A program made the translations under genes and the position numbers. A stretch of DNA of 64,000 bases from assembly GCF_018332655.1 (NCBI RefSeq), contig NZ_BOQL01000071.1, positions 1 through 64,000 of the forward strand, in the 5' to 3' direction. This document shows positions 15,871 through 24,260 of the stretch, piece after piece; within the stretch, counting starts at the first letter, position 1; each line of letters starts with the position of its first letter. The notes below the pieces were generated by a model. The model was not told the DNA's origin. It searched no databases and saw nothing but the letters and a program-made list of their open reading frames with translations. Source of the stretch: Actinoplanes auranticolor (GTDB lineage: Bacteria; Actinomycetota; Actinomycetes; Mycobacteriales; Micromonosporaceae).

Positions 15871-16124
15871 CAAGCGCCCGTACCGGGCTCCCGTCGACGT
15901 TTCGCGTGGGAGAGCTACCCATTCTGGGAAGTAAATCCGCGACGGAAGATCCAGACAGGATTCCAGTAGGCCGACGGGCAGACAGCCCGCAACGGCGGAG
16001 CATTTGTCTACGGCTACGGATCGCGTGGTGATGACTCCTGTCAGGCGACCGCAGCGACAGCCATCGAGAACTCCAGGTCACCGGACCTGTCCCGCACCGA
16101 GTTTGATGGAGACATCGAAACGTG

Positions 16125-17549
16125 TCAGGAACAAACGTCTCGTGCGGCCTGACCTGGAACAGTTACCAGCCGTCCCGGGTCGGGCGGCAGGAAATGGTCA
16201 CAAACGGTTTGGATTGGGTCGCGCAACGGCTCTAGCGCCACGACGCGCACGGCGTGGTCGTCACCGATCATGGCGAGGAACTTGCCGTCCGGGTGAAAGC
16301 TGATTGCACGCACCGGTCCCGTGGGATTCACCAGCGGCAGACCCACCTGCTTGCCGGTGGTCACGTCCCAAAGTTCGACGGTGTCGTCCACCGCTGCCGC
16401 CACGACGGGCAGGTCGGGGCTGACAGCCACGGCTGACAGGGCGGGCCGGTTGTGCCGGTCGGCAGTGCCGGAGCGGCCGGTGCCGATGTTGTACAGCGGC
16501 TTCCCGATCGATGTGCCGGTGTGAACGTCCCACAGCTTGACGGATGTGTCGAAGGTGACGGCCAGCCGATCACTGCGTGGGCTGAACAGCAGACGGTGCG
16601 TGGCTCCATTGCCGAGGGTGCGGCCGTTGGTTGCACCCGTGGCTGGATCTCGCTGTTCGACGCCCTGGTAGGTCAGAATGGCCAGCCGATGCCCGTCTGG
16701 ACTGCTCGCCATGATGCTGGGTGCCTCCCGTACGTCGGGCAGCGGGACGTCGGTCCAGACGTTCCGGGCGGGGTCCCACAGCTTCAAGGACGTAGGCAGC
16801 CCGAGCGCGAACGAAGGGAAGTCGTCAAGCTTCACGACGACCGGCGGCCATGGCTCCGTACCGGCGAGCACGGCCGACTTGATCTGCGCCCCACTGGTGC
16901 GGTCCCACAGGGCGGACTCCCCGTCGCTGTTCAGGACAGCGACGTAACGTTCGTCGGGGCTGATGGTTAGGTGTGTCGGTGACTCGACGGCATCCTTAAG
17001 CTGAACCAGGTATTGCAGCACCCGGCGCAGCAGTACGCCCTCTGGTTGTCTGGTCAGCAGGTGAGCGCCCAGCCCGGTCAGTCCGCGGACGAGGTCGAAC
17101 TCCGACAGCGAAGGCCGTCGGCGCGCCGCGAGGCGCACCTCGGCGTCGGCCAGCCGGCGCTCGGCCAGGTCCGCGACAGCCCGGTCCAATGGACCGAGTG
17201 CTGCCGGGTGGGCGTGCGGGGCCGCCGTGGTGAGCGCGTGAGTGATGGCCGGTGTGCCGAACCAGAGTCCGGCCCCGGTGCTGTTGTTCAGGGCGTCGGC
17301 GGTCGCGCGTCGCAGCCAGGTGTGGACCGGCTCCCAGCCGCCATGTCCGGCCTGGGCGTGCACGCCGTGCAGGATCGCCACTCCGGCGGCACCCTTGGAC
17401 AGCGATTGCGCGTGCCAGCGTGTGCTGAGTGGCCCGTAGTCGCCATCCGCGAAGTCCGGCAGTGGTGGATCGGTCAGGGTGTCGGTGATGCACGAGGCCG
17501 TTGTCTCGGCCTGGCGCGCCAGCGTCTTCAGCAGCGGTGGGAGGGTCAT
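16125..17549 (-). CDS. LanC N-terminal fragment fused to WD40-repeat protein
   Basis: A 474-residue chimera. Residues 1 to about 185 match the N-terminal part of LanC-type lanthionine cyclases (RWHAQSLSKGAAGVAILHG, LWFGTPAITHAL, EFDLVRGLTGLGAHLL). The zinc-binding half of LanC (Cys, Cys-His) is absent; instead the frame runs without a stop into WD40-like repeats (ISPDERYVAVLNSDGESALW, TSVKLWDVHTG, DTVELWDVTTG, ISFHPDGKFLAMIGDDHAV). ATG 17549 overlaps the stop of the LanB-like gene (ATGA), the normal lanB-lanC coupling. The fusion is most simply a deletion joining two genes. Cyclase activity is not expected. Confidence 0.8.
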   Translation of the reverse strand: MTLPPLLKTLARQAETTASCITDTLTDPPLPDFADGDYGPLSTRWHAQSLSKGAAGVAILHGVHAQAGHGGWEPVHTWLRRATADALNNSTGAGLWFGTPAITHALTTAAPHAHPAALGPLDRAVADLAERRLADAEVRLAARRRPSLSEFDLVRGLTGLGAHLLTRQPEGVLLRRVLQYLVQLKDAVESPTHLTISPDERYVAVLNSDGESALWDRTSGAQIKSAVLAGTEPWPPVVVKLDDFPSFALGLPTSLKLWDPARNVWTDVPLPDVREAPSIMASSPDGHRLAILTYQGVEQRDPATGATNGRTLGNGATHRLLFSPRSDRLAVTFDTSVKLWDVHTGTSIGKPLYNIGTGRSGTADRHNRPALSAVAVSPDLPVVAAAVDDTVELWDVTTGKQVGLPLVNPTGPVRAISFHPDGKFLAMIGDDHAVRVVALEPLRDPIQTVCDHFLPPDPGRLVTVPGQAARDVCS

Positions 17550-19033
17550 TCGGGCGCACCTGCCCTGCGGGCATGGCGGCGGACGGTGGCCAGCGCGAGG
17601 TGACGCGCCAGCCGGTAGGTCCCCTGTTCGGCGGCCTCGTCGGGACCGTGAGTACGGACGTGGTGCAGGTGCAGCAGCGAGGCGAGCACTGAGTCCGGTG
17701 TGATGGGGCCGCCCGTAGCGGACAGGGCCTCGGCGTACCGCGCCGCAGCGTCGGAGCGTTCCCGCCATGCGTCCCTGACCGGCCGTGCGAGCGCGGCGGG
17801 CTCGAAGGTGACGGCTTGCCGGAGCACGTCGCGGTCGATCGGCGAACGCCCGGCCTGCTTCAGGCGGGCTATCAGCCACTCACATCCGTCGTTGCGGTTG
17901 CCGAGCATGGCAGCGGCAAGGTCGACCACGCTTGCAGCGGTGAACGCCTGCCGATTGATCCGACGTTCGCGTTGTGCCCACAGTTGGGCGAGGGCTGCGG
18001 TGGAGTCGGCGGCGAAAAGCCTTTCAGCGGCGGCCAGCGCCGGACCATCCCCGTAGCGGCCGGACTCCGGATGGTAGGTGTCCAGGCTCAAATCCCCCGC
18101 GAGGCCCTGCTGCCGCAGCGCGGCGGCCCATCGGCCGATTTTTGCCGCCGCGTAGCCGAAGTCATCGGTGTGCAACCTGAGCCGAAGGTGCGGGACAGGG
18201 CGGCGCCTGCGGATGAACCACATCAGTGGCGGCTCGTCCCAGTCGGCAAGCAGCGCGGGTAGAGCGCCCATGAGGACAAGTTCCATCAGGGAGGGCTCCA
18301 TGGCCAGGGACACGGAGATCAGGCCGTCGGTTCCGGGAAGCAGCGGCTTGGCGGGAGCAGGCGGTGGCCACGAGTTCCGTCCGGTAAGGGCGGCCGGCGC
18401 CGCCGCGGGCGCGGCCGTGGAGGCGACCGGCACGACGATCTCGTGGGCGCGGCCGGAAAACCATCCGAAGTCTGCTGGTTGCGCCGCGTCGACCAGGGTG
18501 ATCGGTCCGTCGCTGGCGTCCAGGTGGGCGCGCAGCAGCGCCCGGTCCATGGGCTGATCAAGATTGAGCCGAAGCCGCTGGTCGCCGTTGCCGATCTGGG
18601 CCCAGGCCGGCAGTCGCAGCCTCGCGCGGAGTAGCTCCCAGGCCGTGTCCCACTCGCCGTCGTTCGTCTGCGCAGCAGGCAGACCAGCAGGGTCAATGCG
18701 CCAACGAGCCGCCGTCAGCACAGTTCGGCCGTACCGCAGCGCGGGCCGAAACGGCAGGCCGGACGCTGCGCCCCAATCGAAGGGCTTGAGCCGAGCGTCC
18801 ATACCGCGCGGCAACTCCACAAGAAACCGGCCGAGCGGCGGCATGGTGTGCAGCGCGGCGGCGTGTACCACCGTCGGCTCGACCACCCGTCGCTGCGACA
18901 GCGACACCAACACCAGCCGATCACGACCGGCAGCCACACCTAGGTCATCAATGCCGATCGCGTCGTCAGTGACGGACCGGTGCTCGGCCAGCGATACCAG
19001 CCACGGCAGGACTTGCCTGGTGTTAAGGACGTT
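17546..19033 (-). pseudogene. C-terminal part of a class I lanthipeptide dehydratase (LanB)
   Basis: The frame gives about 490 residues that match the end of LanB proteins: IDDLGVAAGRDRLVLVSLSQ and LHTMPPLGRFLVELPR from the glutamylation domain, then the SpaB-C/thiopeptide-type elimination domain (WFIRRRRPVPHLRLRL, DTYHPESGRYGDGPALAAAE, LLHLHHVRTHG). A full LanB has about 1000 residues; the first half is missing. The 5' end of the frame runs antisense through the integrase remnant, which marks the deletion junction near 19033-19046. No lanthipeptide precursor gene was found nearby. Confidence 0.85.
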
Positions 19034-19045
19034 CTGTGCGTGCAC

Positions 19046-19214
19046 CAAGAACGCCGCAGCCCAGCTCGGGCACGCCACCGAACAAGTCACCAAGAAGCAC
19101 TACATCGTCAAGCCCGCCATCGCCCCGGACAGCTCCAACTTCCTGGAACAGCTCGGCGCCACACAGGTACCCTTGGCCGCGCGACGCGGCCACGGGCAGC
19201 ACCGGGACAGTTAG
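19046..19214 (+). pseudogene. C-terminal remnant of a tyrosine integrase
   Basis: The frame reads AAQLGHATEQVTKKHYIVKP then APDSSNFLEQLGA, the end of a phage-type tyrosine recombinase including the LGH box and the catalytic-Tyr motif (HY). Everything upstream is lost; the adjacent DNA belongs to the LanB fragment on the other strand. Its position 167 bases from the tRNA-Thr gene is where an integrase gene should end in an element using that tRNA as attB. Confidence 0.82.
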
Positions 19215-19336
19215 ATTTCGCCCGCGCGGCGGCCCCCGTCCCGCCCGCAGCCCGCATGGACGACCGCCACCGAACCTGGTCGCGTCCAGGCGTTTCTGGG
19301 GGGTTTTCGGGGGACGATTCAACCGCATAGATGAAC

Positions 19337-19376
19337 GTGAGGCCCTGATCAGCGTTTCCGCTGGTCAGGGCCTCAC
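19337..19376. terminator. Hairpin between integrase remnant and tRNA-Thr
   Basis: A 17-bp stem with one G-T pair (GTGAGGCCCTGATCAGC with GCTGGTCAGGGCCTCAC) and a 6-base loop. On the minus strand it lies directly behind the tRNA-Thr gene and probably replaced the original terminator when the island inserted. Confidence 0.78.
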
Positions 19377-19380
19377 CCTT

Positions 19381-19416
19381 TGAGCCGCCTGACGGAATCG
19401 AACCGTCGACCTACGC
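19381..19416 (-). repeat. Right direct repeat (attR) inside tRNA-Thr
   Basis: Identical over 36 bases to 11316-11351. It covers the T-arm and 3' acceptor strand of the tRNA, so integration rebuilt an intact tRNA gene on this side. Confidence 0.92.
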
Positions 19417-19456
19417 ATTACGAGTGCGTCGCTCTAGCCGACTGAGCTAAGGCGGC
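19383..19456 (-). tRNA. tRNA-Thr (anticodon CGT)
   Basis: The minus strand folds into a full cloverleaf: acceptor GCCGCCT with AGGCGGC, D-stem GCTC with GAGC, anticodon stem ACGCA with TGCGT around the loop CTCGTAA (anticodon CGT, reading ACG), T-stem GACGG with CCGTC around TTCGATT. CCA is not encoded. It is the insertion target of the neighbouring island. Confidence 0.96.
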
Positions 19457-19564
19457 AACGATCGTTGAGTCTACTGCATCGGTCGTCGTGCTCCTGAACG
19501 GGTCCGGTCGCGGCGCGTCGGAACCGGACGGCGGGTGTCATACCCCCGGGCTAGTCTGCCTCTC

Positions 19565-21358
19565 GTGACCGATCAACAGCCGCCCCCGCGGCATCGACGG
19601 CGGTCCGCCGAGGCTGAGCCCTCGGCGGCGCGGCGGCCGGTGAGCATGGATCCTCAGCAGCTCGGTTTCACGCCGCAACGGCCGGTCGGCTGGCTCGCTC
19701 CGTTGCTCCTGCTCAACACGGGTCTGCGCACCCTGATGGCCCTTCTCTTCGGCGCTTATCTCGACAAGCGCGAGCTGCAGAATGCGCTCTCCGGTGACTC
19801 CTTCCAGCAGCCGGGCACCGACGGTGAGCTGTGGCTCGACTACGTCGCCGACCTGGGCGACGGTTTCCACTCGACCTACTCCGTGGCGTACCTGTTGGCA
19901 CAGCCCCGGCTGGAGGTCGACGGCCGGGTCCTGCCGCGCGGGCAGGTGCTGCTCATGGGGGGCGACCAGGTCTATCCGCTCGCCAACGGCGACGGTTACG
20001 AGAATCGGATGAAAGGGCCGTACCGCGCGGCCTTGCCCGAGGCGCCGGCCGACGGGCCGCGACCCACGCTTTTCGCGCTGCCGGGCAACCACGACTGGTA
20101 CGACGGGCTCACCGCTTTCCTTCGCCTCTTCGCCCGCCGCAAGGACGGCCACATCGGCGGCTGGCGCACCCAGCAGCGCCGTTCGTACTTCGCTGTCGAG
20201 CTGCCGGCGAAGTGGTGGCTGTTCGCGATCGACGAGCAGTTCGGCGCCTACATCGACGACCCGCAGCTGCTCTACTTCGAGAAGGCCGCCCGCAATCTCG
20301 GCCCCGACGACCGGATCATCCTGATGACGCCGTCGCCGACCTGGGTCAAGGCGGCGAAGAAACCCGAGGCGTACGACGCGGTCGACTACTTCATCCGCAC
20401 CATCCTCGCGCCGACCGGGGCCCAGGTCCGGCTGCTCGTCTCCGGCGACCTGCACCACTACGCGCGCTACACCGGCGAGGATCGTGAGCTGATCACGTGC
20501 GGTGGCGGCGGTGCATATCTGCTGGGCACCCACCAGCTGCCGGCGACCCTGACCGTGCCGCCGAAGGACACGCTGACCCGCAGCGCCAGCCGCAGCCGGG
20601 AGTATTCGCTGGCGTCCCGTTTCCCCAGCGCCGCGAAGTCCCGGCGGATGGGCTGGGGAGTGTTCGGCAAGCTGCCCGCGCGCAACACCGGCTTCGCGAC
20701 GATGCTCGGCATCGTCCACACGCTGACCATGCTGGCGATGGCCGGCGCGGCCAGCCAGGGCGGCACGATCCAACGCCTCTTCAGCATCCCGCTGGTCTTC
20801 ATGCTGGTGCTGATCCTGACCGGCACGGTGCTGTTCGCGCAGCCCCCCGGGGCCAGCTCCGACAAGCACGCCCGGCACTGGATACTCGGCCTGGTCCACG
20901 GGTTCGCCCAGATCGCGCTCGCGGCGGGCGGCACCTGGGTATGGCTGCAACTGCCGTTCCGCGACTGGGCCTGGCCCGGGCCGCTGGCGGTGGCCGCGGT
21001 GCTCTACGGGCCGGTGATCGCCTACCTGGCCACCCAGTTGCTGGCGCTTTATCTGCTGATCGCGAGCTATTTCGACGTCAACGTCAACGAGCTGTTCGCG
21101 GGCCAGGGCATCGAGGACGGCAAAAGCTTCCTCCGCCTGCATATCGCCGCGGACGGCACCCTGACCGTGCACCCGATCGGCGTGGAGAAGATCTGCCGGA
21201 AATGGAAGGCCGACCCGAACGGCGCCCCGGACAGTTCCTGGCTCCGCCCGGAAGAGCCACTGCTGACCCACCTGATCGAAGCGCCCATCGTCGTGGACGG
21301 CCCGGCCGACCCAGCGCCCGCGTCGGTCCCAGCGGCACCAGGCTCGGCGCAACTCTGA
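19565..21358 (+). CDS. Membrane-anchored metallophosphoesterase
   Basis: A 597-residue protein. The N-terminal half is a calcineurin-like metallophosphoesterase: GGDQVYPLANGDGYENR near residue 125, the GNHDWYDG block near 175 and VSGDLHHYARY near 300, which supply the metal-binding Asp, Asn and His residues. The C-terminal half has about five transmembrane helices followed by a cytoplasmic tail with HIAADGTLTVHPIGV. GTG 19565 is favoured because a -10-like TAGTCT ends 7 bases before it (leaderless). The substrate is unknown. It is monocistronic and followed by a tandem repeat. Confidence 0.88.
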   Translation: MTDQQPPPRHRRRSAEAEPSAARRPVSMDPQQLGFTPQRPVGWLAPLLLLNTGLRTLMALLFGAYLDKRELQNALSGDSFQQPGTDGELWLDYVADLGDGFHSTYSVAYLLAQPRLEVDGRVLPRGQVLLMGGDQVYPLANGDGYENRMKGPYRAALPEAPADGPRPTLFALPGNHDWYDGLTAFLRLFARRKDGHIGGWRTQQRRSYFAVELPAKWWLFAIDEQFGAYIDDPQLLYFEKAARNLGPDDRIILMTPSPTWVKAAKKPEAYDAVDYFIRTILAPTGAQVRLLVSGDLHHYARYTGEDRELITCGGGGAYLLGTHQLPATLTVPPKDTLTRSASRSREYSLASRFPSAAKSRRMGWGVFGKLPARNTGFATMLGIVHTLTMLAMAGAASQGGTIQRLFSIPLVFMLVLILTGTVLFAQPPGASSDKHARHWILGLVHGFAQIALAAGGTWVWLQLPFRDWAWPGPLAVAAVLYGPVIAYLATQLLALYLLIASYFDVNVNELFAGQGIEDGKSFLRLHIAADGTLTVHPIGVEKICRKWKADPNGAPDSSWLRPEEPLLTHLIEAPIVVDGPADPAPASVPAAPGSAQL

Positions 21359-21360
21359 GC

Positions 21361-21443
21361 GGCGGCCCGGCGGCGGCCCGGCGGCGGCCCGGCGGCGGCC
21401 CGGCGGCGGCCCGGCGGCGGCCCGGCGGCGGCCCGGCGGCGGC
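21361..21443. repeat. Tandem 11-bp repeat, seven copies
   Basis: GGCGGCCCGGC is repeated seven times without error from 21361 to 21437 and ends in a six-base partial unit. It begins two bases after the metallophosphoesterase stop codon and ends just before the decayed RicT copy. The 11-base unit shifts frame with each copy. Confidence 0.95.
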
Positions 21444-21466
21444 AGCTTAATCGGTCAGGAGTCTGC

Positions 21467-21653
21467 TCGTCGTGCGCCTGTCGGGGGCCACAGACCGACG
21501 CGCGCTGCAGGAAGCAGCGGGAGCCGTCGGCGTCCATCCCGACGACGACCGCGTCCTTCGGGACGCTGTGGGCCCCACCCTGCCGTTGCCCTCAGGGGTT
21601 CTCACCCCGGGGTGCCCGCTGCCGGCGCCGACGCCTGGAACTTTGATACAGGG
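21467..21653 (-). pseudogene. Decayed copy of the 3' end of the RicT-like gene
   Basis: About 187 bases align with 23293-23480, the 3' end of the RicT-like gene on the same strand. Shared words include CATCCTTCGGGACGCTGTG (one change) and GCCGGCGCCGACGCCTGGAA. One frame gives MDADGSRC and SVCGPRQAHDEQ, and another gives VGAGSGHPGV, so the copy is frameshifted. No 5' part exists. Between this copy and 21790 there is no supported gene. Confidence 0.85.
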
Positions 21654-21790
21654 GACGTCCTTCACTTCGCCGTAGGCAGCACTTCTTCCGGCAAGGTAGC
21701 CCTCGGGCCCCGTCTGCATCGGCGCGACCGGACCGAGCCGGACCCCTGCCGCCCTCAACATCAAGGTCAGTTCGCGCCGTTCGGCAGATG

Positions 21791-22666
21791 TCATGATCGC
21801 TGCGCCGCGATGAACTGTCCGGGGGTCGTCCCGGTGATGTGCAAGAAGTCCCGAATCATGTGCGACTGATCGGCGTAGCCTACGGCGGCGGCCAGGTCGG
21901 CCTGAGTGGTGCTCTCCTCGCGCAGCCGCTCGGCAGCCGCCTGCAGCCGCCTGCGCTGGATGAGGCACTTGGGCGTGAGCCCGAGACGGCGGCGCAGGAG
22001 GCGCTGCAAGGCTCGCTCGCCGATGGTGAACCGCTCGCAGATCTGCGCAACCTGCAGGAGTTCCGGATCGTTCTCGACCGCAGCAACCACAGCGTTGAGG
22101 AGCTCGCCGTCAGCGTCGAGCGGCAGGAAGCGCCGCAGGGTGTCCTCGCACGCTTCAATGGCGGCTCGGTGGGCCGCCGGGTCGTGCGGATCCGGTGCCA
22201 TGAGGCTCCGTACGCGGTCGACGACGGCTCGCCCGTCGTCGCCGAGCACCTCCTCGAGGTCGACGTAGCGGTCGTTGAGGGCGTCGACCGGACCGGCGAT
22301 CGTGTAGCCCGCGGCCGGCGCCAGCACCAACCCGACGGCCCATCCGTCACCCATGAGCGTGGTCGTCGACAGCTCGGGGGCGACGCCGTAGAAGCGCGCG
22401 TAGTCGCCGCTGATCACTACCAGGCAGACGGGGTCCTGCAGCATTCTCTGCGGCGCCTCTTCCCCCGGCGGTACGGACCAGACCGGAATCCAGAACCGGC
22501 GCAGCAGACCAGTGAGGTCCGCGCTCGCGGCGTGCCGGTAGGTCCGGTGATAGGCGTCGCGCGGACCGGCCAGATGAGCCAGCTCCGCCGGGCCACGGCG
22601 CACCGTGCTCACGACGACACCGGGCTCGGCGTCGACGCGGATGCCGGCGGCGGTGTCGGGTTTCAT
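21791..22666 (-). CDS. AraC-family transcriptional regulator
   Basis: A 291-residue regulator. The C-terminal AraC DNA-binding domain is clear: ERFTIGERALQRLLRRRLG (first helix-turn-helix), then QADLAAAVGYADQSHMIRDF and TGTTPGQF (second). The N-terminal half contains a DUF6597-like sensor region (GLLRRFWIPVWSVPPG, LVVISGDYARFYGV). ATG 22666 is preferred over an extension to 22783, which would run into the divergent gene. It is divergently transcribed from the DinB-like protein gene, 38 bases away, and probably regulates it. Confidence 0.9.
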   Translation of the reverse strand: MKPDTAAGIRVDAEPGVVVSTVRRGPAELAHLAGPRDAYHRTYRHAASADLTGLLRRFWIPVWSVPPGEEAPQRMLQDPVCLVVISGDYARFYGVAPELSTTTLMGDGWAVGLVLAPAAGYTIAGPVDALNDRYVDLEEVLGDDGRAVVDRVRSLMAPDPHDPAAHRAAIEACEDTLRRFLPLDADGELLNAVVAAVENDPELLQVAQICERFTIGERALQRLLRRRLGLTPKCLIQRRRLQAAAERLREESTTQADLAAAVGYADQSHMIRDFLHITGTTPGQFIAAQRS

Positions 22667-22704
22667 CAAGTACCACCCAGAGCAGTGCTCATAGGGTCCC
22701 CAGC

Positions 22705-23259
22705 ATGACTGACACCGCGACGCAGTACGAGATCGCCCTCCGCCCATTGACCGCCGTCGTCGAGGCGGTGCCGCCGCAGGCATGGGACGCGCCCTCTCCC
22801 TGCGAGGGCTGGAGCGCGCGGGACGTCGTCAGGCATCTCGCCGAGACCCAGTACGAGACGCTCACCAAGAACGGCGTGGATCTCGGCAGAGCGCCGGACT
22901 TCGACGCCGATCCCGTCGCCGCATGGGACGAGCACTCCCGGTGTGTGCTCGATGCCCTGGCGGATGACGACCACGCCGGCCGGGCCATCGACTGGTTCTT
23001 CGGCCCGACGACGCTCGGCGCGACTTTCGAGCAGTTCTACGTGTGGGACATGTACGTCCACCGGTGGGACCTGGCCCGCGCCGCTGGGCTTGACGCTGAC
23101 CTCACCGACGCCGAGCTCGACCGGATCGAGCAGGGCGCCGACAGCTTCGGCGAGGCTCTGCACATGGACGGCATGTGCCGACCAGCGATCACCCCCACCG
23201 ACGACGGCCGCACCACCCGGGTTCTCGCACGTCTCGGGCGGGTTGCCGGAACGTCGTGA
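22705..23259 (+). CDS. TIGR03086-type DinB/maleylpyruvate isomerase-like protein
   Basis: A 184-residue protein of the DinB-like four-helix family. The N-terminal signature is PSPCEGWSARDVVRHLAET, giving the first metal-binding His, and the second lies in WDMYVHRWDLARA. Such proteins are often mycothiol-dependent enzymes of actinobacteria; the substrate is unknown. ATG 22705 is 8 bases after the -10-like TAGGGT, suggesting a leaderless start. It is divergent from the AraC regulator, which makes a substrate-inducible pair plausible. Confidence 0.88.
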   Translation: MTDTATQYEIALRPLTAVVEAVPPQAWDAPSPCEGWSARDVVRHLAETQYETLTKNGVDLGRAPDFDADPVAAWDEHSRCVLDALADDDHAGRAIDWFFGPTTLGATFEQFYVWDMYVHRWDLARAAGLDADLTDAELDRIEQGADSFGEALHMDGMCRPAITPTDDGRTTRVLARLGRVAGTS

Positions 23260-23278
23260 CAGCGGTTGAACGACCAGC

Positions 23279-24121
23279 TCAGCCTTCGTTGTACTGCTCG
23301 TCATGTGCCTGTCTCGGCCCGCAGACCGAAGCTCGTGAGCACGAGCATCGGGAGCCGTCCGCATCCATCCGGACGACCACCGCATCCTTCGGGACGCTGT
23401 GCGCCACCACCTTGCCGTCGCCCGCGGGGGTGGTCACCCGGGTGCCCACCGCCGGCGCCGACGCCTGGAACTTCTGGTACAGCGGATGCTCGTACTTCAG
23501 GCAGCACATCAGGCGCCCGCAAGCGCCTGAGATGCGCAGGGGGTTCAGAGGGAGGTCCTGGTCCTTGGCCATCCGGATCGTCACCGGCTCGAAGTCCGTC
23601 AGGAACGTCGCGCAGCACAGGTCGCGGCCGCAGGAGCCGATGCCGCCCTGGACCCGGGCCGAGTCGCGGGCCGACAGCTGACGCAGCTCCACCCGGCAGT
23701 GCAGGGTCGCGCCCAGGTCGCGGACCAGCGATCGGAAGTCCACCCGGTGCGGGGCCGTGAAGTAGATCGTGGTGCGGGCGCCGCCCGTACCCCCCTGCTC
23801 CAGGACGTGGTCCACGGCCACGACCTTCATCGGCAGCTCGTGGGCCTTGATCAGCTTTTTGGCCGCGACCTTCGCCTCGGCCTTGCGCTTGCGCAGCAGC
23901 TCGTCGCGGCGCAGGTCGCGGTCGTCGGCGAGGCCGGCGACCTTGGGGAAACCGTCCGTGTCCTCGCTGACCCACTGCGCCGCCCAGACGCACTCCGCCA
24001 CCTCGGGCCCGTCGTCGGTCGGGACCAGCACCCGGTCACCCACCTGGGGCGAGAATTCACCCGGGTCGAGGTAATAGAGACGGCCGTAGCGGTTGAAGCT
24101 GACGGCGCACAGCATGCCCAT
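23279..24121 (-). CDS. ricT: RicT-like protein (PSP1 domain)
   Basis: A 280-residue protein with the PSP1 C-terminal domain. Conserved features: VRDLGATLHCRVELRQL, then GGIGSCGRDLCCATFL and GACGRLMCCLKYEH, the Cys motifs that bind Fe-S in the Bacillus RicAFT complex. In Bacillus this complex affects phosphorelay and mRNA maturation; in actinobacteria the role is not known. ATG 24121 starts MGMLCAVSFNRYGRLYYLD, typical of the family. Its 3' end has a decayed copy at 21467-21653. The next gene upstream is divergent. Confidence 0.88.
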   Translation of the reverse strand: MGMLCAVSFNRYGRLYYLDPGEFSPQVGDRVLVPTDDGPEVAECVWAAQWVSEDTDGFPKVAGLADDRDLRRDELLRKRKAEAKVAAKKLIKAHELPMKVVAVDHVLEQGGTGGARTTIYFTAPHRVDFRSLVRDLGATLHCRVELRQLSARDSARVQGGIGSCGRDLCCATFLTDFEPVTIRMAKDQDLPLNPLRISGACGRLMCCLKYEHPLYQKFQASAPAVGTRVTTPAGDGKVVAHSVPKDAVVVRMDADGSRCSCSRASVCGPRQAHDEQYNEG

Positions 24122-24260
24122 GGCCCCACCCTACGGCGACGGACCGGCGGTGCGAAACAGCGCGAAACTACATAGATCAGCGCAACCCCTGGCATTGACT
24201 CTCGTTGGGCCATGCCGTAGACGCCGCTCGTTGCGGTGATCCTTGGGGGAGGACTTTTTC

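Larger units (their letters stand above)
11316..19416. mobile_element. Genomic island bounded by tRNA-Thr 3' end repeats (decayed integrative element)
   Basis: An identical 36-base sequence, the 3' end of tRNA-Thr(CGT), occurs at 11316-11351 and at 19381-19416 inside the intact tRNA gene. This is the standard footprint of tyrosine-integrase insertion into a tRNA 3' end. Next to the right copy is the C-terminal remnant of a tyrosine integrase (19046-19214). Between the repeats are accessory genes only: a lipoprotein, the Mau-like operon, a LanB fragment and a LanC-WD40 fusion. A third, damaged att-like site near 15680 suggests two insertions in tandem. The island cannot move by itself because the integrase is truncated. 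Confidence 0.85.

Noticed and set aside
17546..19093. Complete LanB-like gene starting at 19093
   Set aside because: The first 20 codons lie antisense to the integrase remnant and do not match the family, so the start is an accident of the junction.
21361..21443. Possible CRISPR array
   Set aside because: The repeats are 11 bases and contiguous, with no spacers and no cas genes in the window.
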